Part shown: positions 33,525-42,248 of the stretch, piece by piece
How the letters are laid out: each line of letters starts with the position of its first letter
Position numbering within the stretch: position 1 is the stretch's first letter
Assembly (NCBI RefSeq): GCF_900162665.1
Contig: NZ_LT727812.1
Coordinates: 903,801 to 950,507 of the forward strand
DNA from: Oceanobacillus sojae
GTDB taxonomy: Bacteria; Bacillota; Bacilli; Bacillales; Amphibacillaceae
Length of the DNA stretch: 46,707 nucleotides
Reading direction: 5' to 3'
Notes under the pieces: model-generated
Seen by the model: the letters and a program-made list of their open reading frames with translations, nothing else
Databases searched by the model: none
Told to the model about the DNA's origin: nothing
Position numbers and translations under genes: made by a program

Positions 33525-35438
33525 ATGTATCGATTTCATCAAACAAAAGTCGACACCCATTTATTTATGCAATTGCAGGATTTGACTACTGTTTTAGCAA
33601 AGAATGGACAGCTGCAATTCGAATCCAGCTTTGGCTCCTTTATTGATTTAGTAGAAAACAAAGTAACAGCCAGCCGTTTCTGGGACCGGCTCCCGTCAGA
33701 AATGAAGGAAGCAGGCACTAAATCAGATGTCATTCTGCGGACATTAGGGACACTGCAGCAAACAGATGTAAAAAGCCTGCAGCAATTTAAAGAGGATATA
33801 CAGGACTCCCTTCTTCCTAAATTCGCAATACAACTGATGACTTTATTAGAGGATATTCGCCTGGAGGATGCTATCCGCAGAGAACGGCCTGGCACAAAAC
33901 GGAACTTCACTTATCGGCAGCAATATTTTCATCATTATTTTACGACCCAGCTGCAGTCTAATGTGACACGCAGTTATGCGACAGATGAAATTTTTTGTAT
34001 GATTTATTTATTACTCTTTGCCAATCAGCCCGATCCAAGTTTCCCTCGTGTAGAAGCGGAGCAGGTGGATATGCTCGATAGTTTAAAGCCTCATCTGTAC
34101 AGTGTTTTTGAAACTAAAAGTACGCAGGACAATGTTGCTTTAACAGAAAAAATTGTTCAGAAAATGCAAAGAGCAGGTTATACAGATTCCATTCATGAAT
34201 ATTTTATCCTGCCAATCGGACACGTGGAAACTTATGAGAAAAATACACTATTCGATGAATTGACACGTACAGATCCACTTGTGAATGAAGATCAGCAGGA
34301 AGAAACAAACGAAGAAAATGAATACTTTGATGAGACCTTCTCTACATGGCACCGTGAAAATAAAAACGATAACCGCAAACAGAATTTCCTGCAATTTGAA
34401 TTAGAACAGGGAACAAAAACTTCTATGCTGGGAGGCGGTGCCCGTGAAACAGAGGATGGCGACCAGGCGATGGATGCAATTCAAGGGGCTTCCAGCCAAA
34501 GCACACAAAATGATTATTCTGATAAAGAAGCTCTAGATAAGGAAGAGTACACTTCGGGAAACAGTAGTGAATCAAACTTTGGCAAAGAAAATGAGCATGC
34601 CCGGATGTTTACAGAATATGCAGCGGCTCCTACAGTGGACGAAGAGCTGCAATATCGGCAATTTGCAGAGGAAATTGACCCCTTTAAAAGAAAACTTGCC
34701 AAAACCATTCAATTGACCCTGGAGCATAAACAGAATGCACCGAGAACAAACCTTTTATTCGGCCGGCTTTCTAAAAAACTGCTTCCTATTTTTTTAGAGG
34801 ATTCTCCCCGAGTTTTTTATAAAAAAGAACAGGAATCAAAGGAATTTGATGCAGTTTTCACTTTATTAATCGATTGCTCTGCTTCTATGGAAAACAAAAT
34901 GGAGGAAACCAAACGCGGTGTTACTCTGTTTCATGAGGTACTAAAAGAATTACGCATCCCTCATGAAATTATCGGCTTTTGGGAGGATGCCAATAAAGTA
35001 AGCGAAAATTACCAGCCGAATTATCTCCAATATATCCAGACATTAGAGGATTCCTTGTATAAAGAACAGGGTGCTAAAATCATGCAGCTGGAAGCGCAGG
35101 AAGATAACCGGGATGGCTTCAGCATTCGTCATATTACTAAAAAATTAATCAGCCGCAGCGAGAAGAATAAATTTTTACTTGTCTTTTCCGATGGACAGCC
35201 GGCAGCTTCCGGCTATGATCAGAATGGCATTGTAGATACGTACCAGGCCGTTGCCGATGCCCGCAAACACCAAATCGACGTAGTCGGTATGTTCCTTGCA
35301 AACGGACTGATTGAAGAGAATGATGATAATATGATGCAGAATATTTATGGGAAAGAGCGCATCATGGTCCCGGATGTGGGCGCTCTGCCAGAGCATTTCA
35401 CACCTTTACTCAAGCGCTTATTGCTCAAAGCCATCTAA
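33525..35438 (+). CDS. yojO: VWA-domain protein (YojO/NorD-like)
   Basis: A 637-residue cytoplasmic protein, partner of the MoxR ATPase. N-terminal helical region (about 1-230), a long acidic low-complexity segment (about 255-370, rich in Glu, Asp, Asn and Gln), and a C-terminal VWA domain (about 440-637) with the metal-binding DCSAS motif at Asp450-Ser454. ATG 33525 is chosen over in-frame starts upstream that overlap the MoxR gene; AAAGGAG lies about 10 nt before it. NorD relatives help insert metal into nitric oxide reductase, but no such enzyme is nearby. Followed by a strong terminator. Confidence 0.85.
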   Translation: MYRFHQTKVDTHLFMQLQDLTTVLAKNGQLQFESSFGSFIDLVENKVTASRFWDRLPSEMKEAGTKSDVILRTLGTLQQTDVKSLQQFKEDIQDSLLPKFAIQLMTLLEDIRLEDAIRRERPGTKRNFTYRQQYFHHYFTTQLQSNVTRSYATDEIFCMIYLLLFANQPDPSFPRVEAEQVDMLDSLKPHLYSVFETKSTQDNVALTEKIVQKMQRAGYTDSIHEYFILPIGHVETYEKNTLFDELTRTDPLVNEDQQEETNEENEYFDETFSTWHRENKNDNRKQNFLQFELEQGTKTSMLGGGARETEDGDQAMDAIQGASSQSTQNDYSDKEALDKEEYTSGNSSESNFGKENEHARMFTEYAAAPTVDEELQYRQFAEEIDPFKRKLAKTIQLTLEHKQNAPRTNLLFGRLSKKLLPIFLEDSPRVFYKKEQESKEFDAVFTLLIDCSASMENKMEETKRGVTLFHEVLKELRIPHEIIGFWEDANKVSENYQPNYLQYIQTLEDSLYKEQGAKIMQLEAQEDNRDGFSIRHITKKLISRSEKNKFLLVFSDGQPAASGYDQNGIVDTYQAVADARKHQIDVVGMFLANGLIEENDDNMMQNIYGKERIMVPDVGALPEHFTPLLKRLLLKAI

Positions 35439-35445
35439 ATAAAAC

Positions 35446-35489
35446 AAGCCCTGAAACTCCTCAATTAGATAGGAATTTCAGGGCTTTTT
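35446..35489 (+). terminator. Terminator of the MoxR-VWA unit
   Basis: Arms 35446-35461 and 35471-35486 pair over 16 bp with one mismatch (core AAGCCCTGAAA), then T5. Confidence 0.92.
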
Positions 35490-35557
35490 AGGTATTGCTG
35501 TCTCAGTGCGAACGTTACATTAAAATATTATGTGAGTCCCGTTCTAATATTACAAAT

Positions 35558-36010
35558 TTAATTTAAGAAGCTATCCAGAAATTTACTTGCCTCACTATTA
35601 AATTTCCACGTCACACCAAATTTATCAACTAACATGCCAAAGCTTGCTGACCACGGCATAGAAGATAAAGGCATAATCACAGTACCGTCTTCCGAAAGCT
35701 TTTCAAAAAATTGTTTATTCGTTTCCGGATCAGCATCAATAATGCTGATTAAGACCATACTCCCCTTTGTGACTGCGCCTGTAATATCCTGCATAGAAGG
35801 CAGAACATCCGAGATCATTAAAATATTCCCTGAAAACTCCATACGGGATTCCATAATCATGTTTTGCTCCTCTTCCGATAATGGATATTCTGAATTTTGA
35901 CCAAATGCTCCAAATTTTACTTTAACGCTTTTTGCCTGAAAAGCTTTTTCATAGAAAGCTATTGCTTCCTCTGCTTCTCCATTAAATTGTAAATAAACGA
36001 TTGCTTTCAT
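35558..36010 (-). CDS. PhnB-like VOC-superfamily protein
   Basis: A 150-residue protein of the glyoxalase/VOC fold in its PhnB-like (3-demethylubiquinone-type) form: YLQFNGEAEEAIAFYEKAF at the N-terminus, then MIMESRMEFSGNILMISDV and the C-terminal MPWSASFGMLVDKFGVTWKFN. Such proteins often lack clear metal ligands and their activities are mostly unknown. ATG 36010 follows a GGGGG stretch 8 nt upstream. Divergently transcribed from a WYL regulator with an operator between them, so it is probably the regulator's target. Confidence 0.85.
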   Translation of the reverse strand: MKAIVYLQFNGEAEEAIAFYEKAFQAKSVKVKFGAFGQNSEYPLSEEEQNMIMESRMEFSGNILMISDVLPSMQDITGAVTKGSMVLISIIDADPETNKQFFEKLSEDGTVIMPLSSMPWSASFGMLVDKFGVTWKFNSEASKFLDSFLN

Positions 36011-36036
36011 CTTTATTTCCCCCTTTTCATATCTGA

Positions 36037-36071
36037 AGTATAATAGACCAAAGACGACAACTGTATGTCGT
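36037..36071. promoter_or_regulatory. Divergent promoter with ACGACA-N6-TGTCGT operator
   Basis: TATAAT (36039-36044) faces the plus-strand regulator, and TATACT (complement of 36037-36042) faces the minus-strand VOC gene. The inverted repeat ACGACA (36054-36059) N6 TGTCGT (36066-36071) sits over the plus-strand start region and the minus-strand -35 region. Confidence 0.6.
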
Positions 36072-36086
36072 ATATAGGAGGAAAAC

Positions 36087-36995
36087 ATGAAAAAAATTGA
36101 ACGGCTTATCTCCATCGTTATGATTTTATTACAAAAGAAATCTGTCTCCGCTTCAGAATTCAGCAAGCTTTTTCATGTATCTAAGCGAACGATTCAGCGT
36201 GATATGGAAACATTAAGTTATGCAAGAATACCTGTTTATGCAACATATGGTGCTGAAGGAGGTTACGCTCTTATGGAAGATTATAAATTCGATAAACGTT
36301 TATTAAATAACAGTGACATTGAAAATATACTCATTGCATTGGGTGGTTTTGATCAGTTAATTACAAACCAGGAAATTCAGACGACTATCCAGAAAATCAA
36401 AGGAATGACCAGTGCTGACATTTCCCCAAAATATGATTTATCTTTTTACGACTGGGCAGGAAGAAGGCAAATTAAAGAAGATATTTCATTTATCAGACAA
36501 GCCATTGAAAATAATTGGTTACTAAAGTTTGAATATGTAGACCAAAGAGGAAATATAACATACAGATCTGTGGAACCTTATAAGTTACATTTAAGTGAAA
36601 TGCATTGGTATCTTATCGGGTTCAGCTTAGAACGGGAAGACTATCGGACGTTTAAGTTAACAAGGATAATACATATCCAAAAAGACGGTTTTTTCACCCC
36701 AAAAACTGATAAGATATTTGAGGAAGAAAAACAATATAATAAACAACAAGATTTGATTAGTGTGCAAGTGTTGATTGATGTCGCTGTAAGAGATCAATTT
36801 ATCGAAAGATATGGAAAAAACGCTGTTACAGAAAAGACCCCAAGAAGCTATTTTGCAACTATTGAACTCCCTGAGAATCCATTCTCCTATCAATTTTTAG
36901 CGGGATTCGGTGATAAAGTTAAAATTATAAAACCAGAAAGCTTTATTGCTAAATATAAATTTTTTTTGGAGGAGGCATTAAAGCTTTATCAATAA
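36087..36995 (+). CDS. HTH-WYL transcriptional regulator (YobV/YafY type)
   Basis: A 302-residue regulator. N-terminal HTH_11 domain (MKKIERLISIVMILLQKK, then SEFSKLFHVSKRTIQRDMET, residues about 1-55) and a WYL ligand-binding domain (about 135-215) containing MHWYLIGFSLE, plus a C-terminal extension. WYL proteins respond to ligands or nucleic acids; many of this type control a divergent gene. The gene next door encodes a VOC protein, and a perfect 6-6-6 inverted repeat lies between them. AGGAGG lies about 7 nt before the ATG. Confidence 0.88.
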   Translation: MKKIERLISIVMILLQKKSVSASEFSKLFHVSKRTIQRDMETLSYARIPVYATYGAEGGYALMEDYKFDKRLLNNSDIENILIALGGFDQLITNQEIQTTIQKIKGMTSADISPKYDLSFYDWAGRRQIKEDISFIRQAIENNWLLKFEYVDQRGNITYRSVEPYKLHLSEMHWYLIGFSLEREDYRTFKLTRIIHIQKDGFFTPKTDKIFEEEKQYNKQQDLISVQVLIDVAVRDQFIERYGKNAVTEKTPRSYFATIELPENPFSYQFLAGFGDKVKIIKPESFIAKYKFFLEEALKLYQ

Positions 36996-37322
36996 AATGC
37001 TTTAGGCTGGCTTTCTATAAATAGCGGGCTCATATAGATATAAGTAAATGGCATATGAGCTCAAAAAACAGAAATCATTGCCAAACCAGCAATCCTCAAC
37101 ATCTTATATAATTTTAATTCCACACTAAGAAACCATTAGTTTCTTCCTTTGATACCTTCACATAGTCAATCAGTTATGCACTATCTGATTGACTCTTTCA
37201 CTTTCCCTTCTCTTCCTTTTCTTTTTACTGGAAAGAAATATTGTTCAATTTTAAATAAAAAATATTACGTATATTATACCTATCTCTCATTCAAGTTCAT
37301 TATTATTCATTTTACAGATTTA
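36996..37322. other. Non-coding interval with two hairpins
   Basis: No credible ORF. GCTCATAT (37028-37035) pairs with ATATGAGC (37053-37060). AGTCAATCAG (37164-37173) pairs perfectly with CTGATTGACT (37185-37194), followed by a pyrimidine-rich tract; the latter probably terminates the WYL gene. Confidence 0.55.
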
Positions 37323-37351
37323 TTTTGAATGATTTTGGTTTTTTTTGAATG
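37323..37351 (+). promoter_or_regulatory. Direct-repeat operator candidate for FruR
   Basis: TTTTGAATG occurs at 37323-37331 and again at 37343-37351, start to start exactly 20 bp, two helical turns. It lies 36 bp before the fruR start and just before a TATTATAA sequence. DeoR-family repressors commonly use such direct repeats. Confidence 0.55.
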
Positions 37352-37386
37352 TTTTAGATGATATTATAAAAACAAGAGGTGAGGAT

Positions 37387-38133
37387 ATGCTAACAGATGA
37401 ACGCCATCAGTATATTTTACGCCGTCTAAATGAAAGCGGTGTAATCAAATCAGTTGATTTAATCGAGAGTCTTGACTGCTCGGAATCAACAATCCGCAGA
37501 GACCTCGCTCAATTAGAAAGTAAAGGTCTCCTGCTCCGCATTCATGGCGGAGCAAAATTGAACGCAACATTTGGAGCGGAGCTGACGTATCAGGAAAAAA
37601 CGATCAAAAACAGTCAACAAAAAAAGAATATAGGGAGGTATGCCGTCACACTTTTAGAAGAGAATGATGTCATTTATCTGGATGCAGGTACAACAACACT
37701 TGAAATGATCCCGTTTCTTACAGATACATCTATTACTGTTGTTACGAATGGTATTGCCCATGCTTCTATGCTTGCAGACAGACAAATTAACGCTTATCTC
37801 GTAGGCGGTAAATTAAAGCATTCTACAAAAGCGATGGTAGGCGCACCCAGTCAACGTTCTTTAATGAATTATCAATTTACAAAGGCATTTCTCGGCGTAG
37901 ACAGTATTGATATGACATATGGCTGTACAACACCGGATCCCGAGGAAGCTTCTATGAAACAATTAGCAATTGAAAGAGCTTCAGATACTTATTTCCTGGC
38001 AGATGACAGCAAATGGAATAAAGTCAGCTTTGCAAAAATATGTGATTTTTCCGATGTAACTTTCATTACCGATAAGATATCTACTATACATCAACCGTAT
38101 TTAAACCATACAACAATTTTGGAGGCGGATTAG
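37387..38133 (+). CDS. fruR: DeoR-family fructose operon repressor
   Basis: A 248-residue repressor of the fructose operon. N-terminal DeoR HTH (LTDERHQYILRRLNESGVIK, then CSESTIRRDLAQLESKGLLLRIHGGA) and a C-terminal sugar-phosphate sensing domain with DAGTTTLEM and GVDSIDMTYGCTTPD. Relatives sense fructose 1-phosphate, the product of FruA and substrate of FruK. ATG 37387 is chosen with GAGGTGAGG just upstream; an earlier in-frame ATG overlaps the operator region. First gene of fruR-fruK-fruA; its stop TAG abuts the fruK ATG. Confidence 0.92.
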   Translation: MLTDERHQYILRRLNESGVIKSVDLIESLDCSESTIRRDLAQLESKGLLLRIHGGAKLNATFGAELTYQEKTIKNSQQKKNIGRYAVTLLEENDVIYLDAGTTTLEMIPFLTDTSITVVTNGIAHASMLADRQINAYLVGGKLKHSTKAMVGAPSQRSLMNYQFTKAFLGVDSIDMTYGCTTPDPEEASMKQLAIERASDTYFLADDSKWNKVSFAKICDFSDVTFITDKISTIHQPYLNHTTILEAD

Positions 38134-39045
38134 ATGATTTATACCATTACTTTAAATCCATCGATTGACTACATTGTTCCTGTAAACAAAATCGAATTAG
38201 GCGGCTTGAGTTATATGGAGAATGACTATAAGCTCCCTGGCGGAAAAGGGATTAATGTATCAAGAATATTAAAAGCACTATCGACAGACTCTGTTGCCCT
38301 CGGATTTGTAGGCGGCTTTACAGGTAAATTTATTGAAGATGCTTTAGATGAACTAGATGTTCAGACAAACTTTGTCAATATTAAAGAAGACACCCGGATC
38401 AATATCAAGCTTAAATCAGATCAGGAAACAGAAATAAACGGGCGCGGCCCTGCCTTATCCGATGAAGAAGTTGCCAAATTCTTAAAACAATTAGAAGAGA
38501 TAAAAGAAGGAGACACCGTTATTCTATCAGGAAGCAGGCCCCCTTCTCTGTCAGAGGATTTTCATGAAAAATTAATCAGGCAGATAAAGAGCCAAGGCGC
38601 TGAATTTGCTATCGATACCACAGGTGCTGCACTTGAGGCATCTTTAAGCTATAAACCATTATTGGTTAAACCAAATATTCATGAGCTGGAAGCATTATTT
38701 AATGTGAAGCTGGAAACAAATGAAGCGGTGGTAACTTATGGGAAAAAGCTGTTAGAAAAAGGAGCGAAGCACGTTATTATTTCCATGGGTGGAGATGGTG
38801 CATTGCTTATCACTGACCGGGGAAATTACAGAGCAGAAGCACCTGAAGGAAAGCTGATTAATTCTGTTGGTGCGGGCGACTCCATGGTTGCAGGCTTTAT
38901 CAGTTCCTTCTTAAAGTCAAAGGACGCTTTCGAATCGTTTAAAACATCTGTTGCTTCCGGAAGTGCAACTGCTTTTTCTGAGGATTTAGCTACCACAGAA
39001 GCAATTGAAAATCTACGCTCTCAAATTCAGATAGAAGCTATATAA
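38134..39045 (+). CDS. fruK: 1-phosphofructokinase
   Basis: Phosphorylates fructose 1-phosphate to fructose 1,6-bisphosphate. PfkB/ribokinase family, 303 residues: PGGKGINVSRIL at 35-46 (substrate motif) and VGAGDSMVAGF with catalytic base Asp249. Order in the operon, directly between fruR and the fructose PTS gene, confirms the role. Start directly follows the fruR stop; the GGAGG inside the fruR 3' end serves as ribosome binding site, so translation is coupled. Confidence 0.95.
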   Translation: MIYTITLNPSIDYIVPVNKIELGGLSYMENDYKLPGGKGINVSRILKALSTDSVALGFVGGFTGKFIEDALDELDVQTNFVNIKEDTRINIKLKSDQETEINGRGPALSDEEVAKFLKQLEEIKEGDTVILSGSRPPSLSEDFHEKLIRQIKSQGAEFAIDTTGAALEASLSYKPLLVKPNIHELEALFNVKLETNEAVVTYGKKLLEKGAKHVIISMGGDGALLITDRGNYRAEAPEGKLINSVGAGDSMVAGFISSFLKSKDAFESFKTSVASGSATAFSEDLATTEAIENLRSQIQIEAI

Positions 39046-39070
39046 ATTCAATATAGGAAGGATGATAAAC

Positions 39071-40954
39071 ATGCAAGTTGCAGATTTATTAAAAAAAGAT
39101 GTCATGCTTTTAAATCTTCAAGCTACAACAAAAGAAGCTGCTATTGATGAAATGATCGCAAACCTTTATAAATATAGAATCATTTCCGAAAAAGAATCGT
39201 TTAAAGAAGCAATTCTGGCCCGTGAGAAACAATCCTCGACCGGGTTAGGTGATGGTATCGCGATGCCCCACGCAAAAATGGCTTCCGTGAAAGAGCCTAC
39301 TGTGCTATTTGCGAAAAGTAAAGCCGGAATTGATTATGATTCCTTAGACGGGCAGCCTGCCCACCTTTTCTTTATGATTGCTGTACCTGAAGGCGGGAAT
39401 GATACACACCTGCAAACGATAGCTGCGTTATCCCGTCTTCTGATGGAACCGGACTTTGTAAATAAGTTAAAAGATGCTTCGACTCCTGATGAAGTAGAAG
39501 CACTATTTGTTGAATCAGCGGAGGAAGAGGAAGCTCAGGAAAAAACCAACCAGGCTGCAGAAAGTGGAGCAGAAGCAGCAGATGACAAGCCGTTTATAGT
39601 TGCTGTAACAGCTTGTCCTACTGGAATTGCACACACTTATATGGCTGAGGATGCTTTGAAGAAAAAAGCCACAGAAATGAATGTGGATATTAAGGTAGAA
39701 ACAAACGGTTCAGACGGTACAAAAAACCGTTTAACGGCTGATGAAATCAAACGCGCTTCCGGTGTTATCGTTGCTGCCAGCAAAAAAGTAGAAATGGCAC
39801 GGTTTGATGGAAAACACGTAGTCGAACGCCCTGTTGTAGACGGCATTAAAAAAGCAGAAGAGCTTATTACCAAAGCTTCAAATCAAGATGCTCCAGTTTA
39901 TCATAGCTCTGGCGAAAAATCTGGAGACGATGGAGAATATGAAAAGCAATCTGCCTGGGGTAAAATCTATAAAGATTTAATGAACGGAATTTCCCACATG
40001 CTTCCATTTGTTATCGGCGGCGGGATCTTAATGGCTATCTCCTTCCTGTTTGAAAGTTTCTTAGGAAGCGAATCAGAAATTTTCCTATTCTTTAATACCA
40101 TTGGAGATACAGCATTCAACTTCTTAATCCCAATTCTTGCCGGTTATATCGCTATGAGTATCGCTGACAGACCCGGTTTAATGCCTGGTATTGTAGCTGG
40201 TATGATGGCAGTAAACAGTGATGCCGGCTTTATTGGCGGGCTTATCGGTGGTTTTGCCGCTGGTTACTTAATCATTTTAATTAAACACTTATTAAAAGAC
40301 CTGCCACAGTCTTTAGCAAGTCTTAAACCTATTTTATTGTATCCTGTGCTGGGGTTACTCGTTACAGGAGCAGCCATGTACTTTGCAATCGGACCTGTAT
40401 TCTCCACACTAAATAACTATATTTTAGATTTCTTACAAGGTCTCGGAACAGGAAATATTGTTTTACTTGGTGTTCTGCTTGGCGGTATGATGGCTATAGA
40501 TATGGGTGGCCCATTTAATAAAGCAGCCTACGCATTCTCTATCGGGGTTTTCACAGACACAGGAGACGGCGCATTCATGGCAGCTGTTATGATCGGAGGT
40601 ATGGTGCCTCCATTAGCTATCGCTCTGGCAACAACCTTATTTAAAAATAAATTCACGGCAGATGAACGTAAATCGGGAACAGCTAATTATATTATGGGAT
40701 TATCCTTTGTTACAGAAGGAGCTATTCCATTTGCTGCAGCTGATCCATTACGTGTAATTACTTCATCTGTTATCGGTGCAGCAATTGCCGGAGGGCTGAC
40801 ACAATTCTTTCACAGTAGTGTTCCAGCACCGCACGGCGGCATTATCGTTGTTGCTGCACTAGGTGATGCTCGAATATTATTCATACTATCATTATTAATT
40901 GGTACAGTTATTTCAGCGTTAATACTTGGATTATGGAAAAAACCAGTTTCATAA
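39071..40954 (+). CDS. fruA: Fructose PTS transporter EIIABC
   Basis: Imports fructose and phosphorylates it to fructose 1-phosphate. A 627-residue fusion: EIIA (about 1-145, phospho-His67 in IAMPHAK), a linker rich in Glu and Ala (about 148-172), EIIB (about 175-275, phospho-Cys182 in VTACPTGIAHTY), and EIIC (about 305-620, about nine hydrophobic segments). ATG 39071 is chosen because AGGAAGG ends 9 nt before it; the ATG three codons earlier touches that site. A short-loop terminator follows at 40982-41013. Confidence 0.96.
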   Translation: MQVADLLKKDVMLLNLQATTKEAAIDEMIANLYKYRIISEKESFKEAILAREKQSSTGLGDGIAMPHAKMASVKEPTVLFAKSKAGIDYDSLDGQPAHLFFMIAVPEGGNDTHLQTIAALSRLLMEPDFVNKLKDASTPDEVEALFVESAEEEEAQEKTNQAAESGAEAADDKPFIVAVTACPTGIAHTYMAEDALKKKATEMNVDIKVETNGSDGTKNRLTADEIKRASGVIVAASKKVEMARFDGKHVVERPVVDGIKKAEELITKASNQDAPVYHSSGEKSGDDGEYEKQSAWGKIYKDLMNGISHMLPFVIGGGILMAISFLFESFLGSESEIFLFFNTIGDTAFNFLIPILAGYIAMSIADRPGLMPGIVAGMMAVNSDAGFIGGLIGGFAAGYLIILIKHLLKDLPQSLASLKPILLYPVLGLLVTGAAMYFAIGPVFSTLNNYILDFLQGLGTGNIVLLGVLLGGMMAIDMGGPFNKAAYAFSIGVFTDTGDGAFMAAVMIGGMVPPLAIALATTLFKNKFTADERKSGTANYIMGLSFVTEGAIPFAAADPLRVITSSVIGAAIAGGLTQFFHSSVPAPHGGIIVVAALGDARILFILSLLIGTVISALILGLWKKPVS

Positions 40955-40981
40955 GTGATAGAGAAACAATTTAGATTTCTG

Positions 40982-41013
40982 AGGAAGTTCAACAGATGTT
41001 GGACTTCCTTTTT
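40982..41013 (+). terminator. Terminator of the fructose operon
   Basis: AGGAAGTTCAACA (40982-40994) pairs with TGTTGGACTTCCT (40997-41009), one G-T step, then T5. Confidence 0.85.
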
Positions 41014-41128
41014 GGGTGTTTACTGGGAATGGACGTAGAAATTTCATCATTATTCTACAAAGGGGACTTAAGCACAGTATTGTAAGGTTTATCATGTAAA
41101 GACAGACCTTTTCCCTGCATGAAGACTT

Positions 41129-41175
41129 ATATGAAAACAGGCCCGGCAAAAGATATGCCGGGGCTGTTTTCATAT
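41129..41175. terminator. Terminator of the DUF2187 gene
   Basis: 20-bp arms 41129-41148 and 41156-41175 with one mismatch (core AAAACAG.CCCGGCA), 7-nt loop. Confidence 0.85.
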
Positions 41176-41183
41176 AATCCAAA

Positions 41184-41399
41184 TTATTTTCTCTTATAAT
41201 TTTTATGGTTTACTACTGTTTTAATCGGCTCTCCCGTAGATGGATGATTTCCGATACGGACAATAACAGAATTTTCGCGTACAATAAGCACCTCTGCTTT
41301 TTTGCCTTTATGCTCCCCGCGTACGATACTGATGGTTTCTCCAACTTCCGCAATATTTTCCGGCTTCACTGCCTGTTGTTCTACATTTTCCTCTTCCAT
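41184..41399 (-). CDS. DUF2187 (YkvS-like) small protein
   Basis: A 71-residue protein with an acidic N-terminal tail (MEEENVEQQ) and a KOW-like core: GETISIVRGEHKGKKAEVLIVRENSVIVRIG, cited here only as residues about 20-50. The ending TVVNHKNYK matches the DUF2187/YkvS family as remembered. Possibly nucleic-acid or ribosome associated, but function is unknown. GGAGG lies about 8 nt before the ATG. Confidence 0.78.
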   Translation of the reverse strand: MEEENVEQQAVKPENIAEVGETISIVRGEHKGKKAEVLIVRENSVIVRIGNHPSTGEPIKTVVNHKNYKRK

Positions 41400-41558
41400 G
41401 TTATAACCTCCTTTTAATTCTTAGCTGACTAGTGTTTTTATCCCACTTATCGTACCACAAGTCTAAAACGAATGACATTTTTTTTCAAAAGAAACGCTAA
41501 AAATTTATTTCTATGCTCGAATCTTATATAATCAAGGTATCTATAAGGAGGATTTGTT

Positions 41559-41939
41559 ATGAACCTTGTTTTTGAACCCAAATGGGATAAAGCGCTTCCC
41601 AATATTGACCGGCGCAAGATTGAACAAGCATTTCAAAATTTAGTACCGCCCAATTCTGTTGATACACAGATAACATTTACTGCTTTATGGCAAGCAAGAA
41701 ATCATCGGTCAGATTTATTGGTTACTGTTTTAATTAATAATTACAGCAGACAAGCTTACTCATTTAGTAACTCAACATTACAATATGTAGAAGACGACGC
41801 AGTAAAAGCAGAAAAACAATTTACTTTAGAAAGGGTTTTTGTACCTCCAGATTCAAGCATGCCCTGGACTTTTATTTTTCCAGAGTCCAGTTTTACAGAT
41901 TTCCCTATTAACCTGCAAGGGAAACTAGTTTATAAATAG
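41559..41939 (+). CDS. SLAP-domain protein
   Basis: A 126-residue protein with no signal peptide: LVFEPKWDKALPNIDRRKIEQAF, then LWQARNHRSDLLVTVLINNYSRQ and VPPDSSMPWTFIFPESSF. The pattern matches SLAP domains, named from S-layer assembly proteins of the accessory Sec system, here as a stand-alone domain. No S-layer or SecA2 gene is nearby. AAGGAGG lies about 9 nt before the ATG. The family call is from memory. Confidence 0.65.
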   Translation: MNLVFEPKWDKALPNIDRRKIEQAFQNLVPPNSVDTQITFTALWQARNHRSDLLVTVLINNYSRQAYSFSNSTLQYVEDDAVKAEKQFTLERVFVPPDSSMPWTFIFPESSFTDFPINLQGKLVYK

Positions 41940-42248
41940 TATATTTCTTGGATATTCATGCATAAGTAGGTCCTTTTACTTTTTTAAACCAGGATTTAAC
42001 TATCATTTTTCAATTAAAATCTTTTTCAGGATTTTAATTAATACAATCCTATGCTATATTTGAAGATATGATTTCATCAGCAGAAGTCTAAAAATTCATA
42101 TCCCCTTTTCTTATAGAAAACAAGCTCGAATAGTTTTGCCAAATATTTATTTTGAACTGCTACTAGACTCAAGAATCAATATCGCATAATTATTCATTTT
42201 TTATTTACATCACGAAAATACTCACTCAAATGACAGGAGATGATAATT
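41940..42248. other. Non-coding interval
   Basis: No ORF. AATTAAAATC (42012-42021) and GATTTTAATT (42030-42039) form a perfect 10-bp but AT-only hairpin. It may end the SLAP transcript; the promoter of the LuxR-type gene should lie in 42050-42230 but is not obvious. Confidence 0.5.

Noticed and set aside
33539..33910. Minus-strand open frame of 123 codons
   Set aside because: Antisense to the VWA protein gene, with Ser/Cys-rich shadow composition.
37431..37444. cre-like sequence TGAAAGCGGTGTAA
   Set aside because: It lies inside fruR and differs from the CcpA consensus at a key position; not enough to claim a site.
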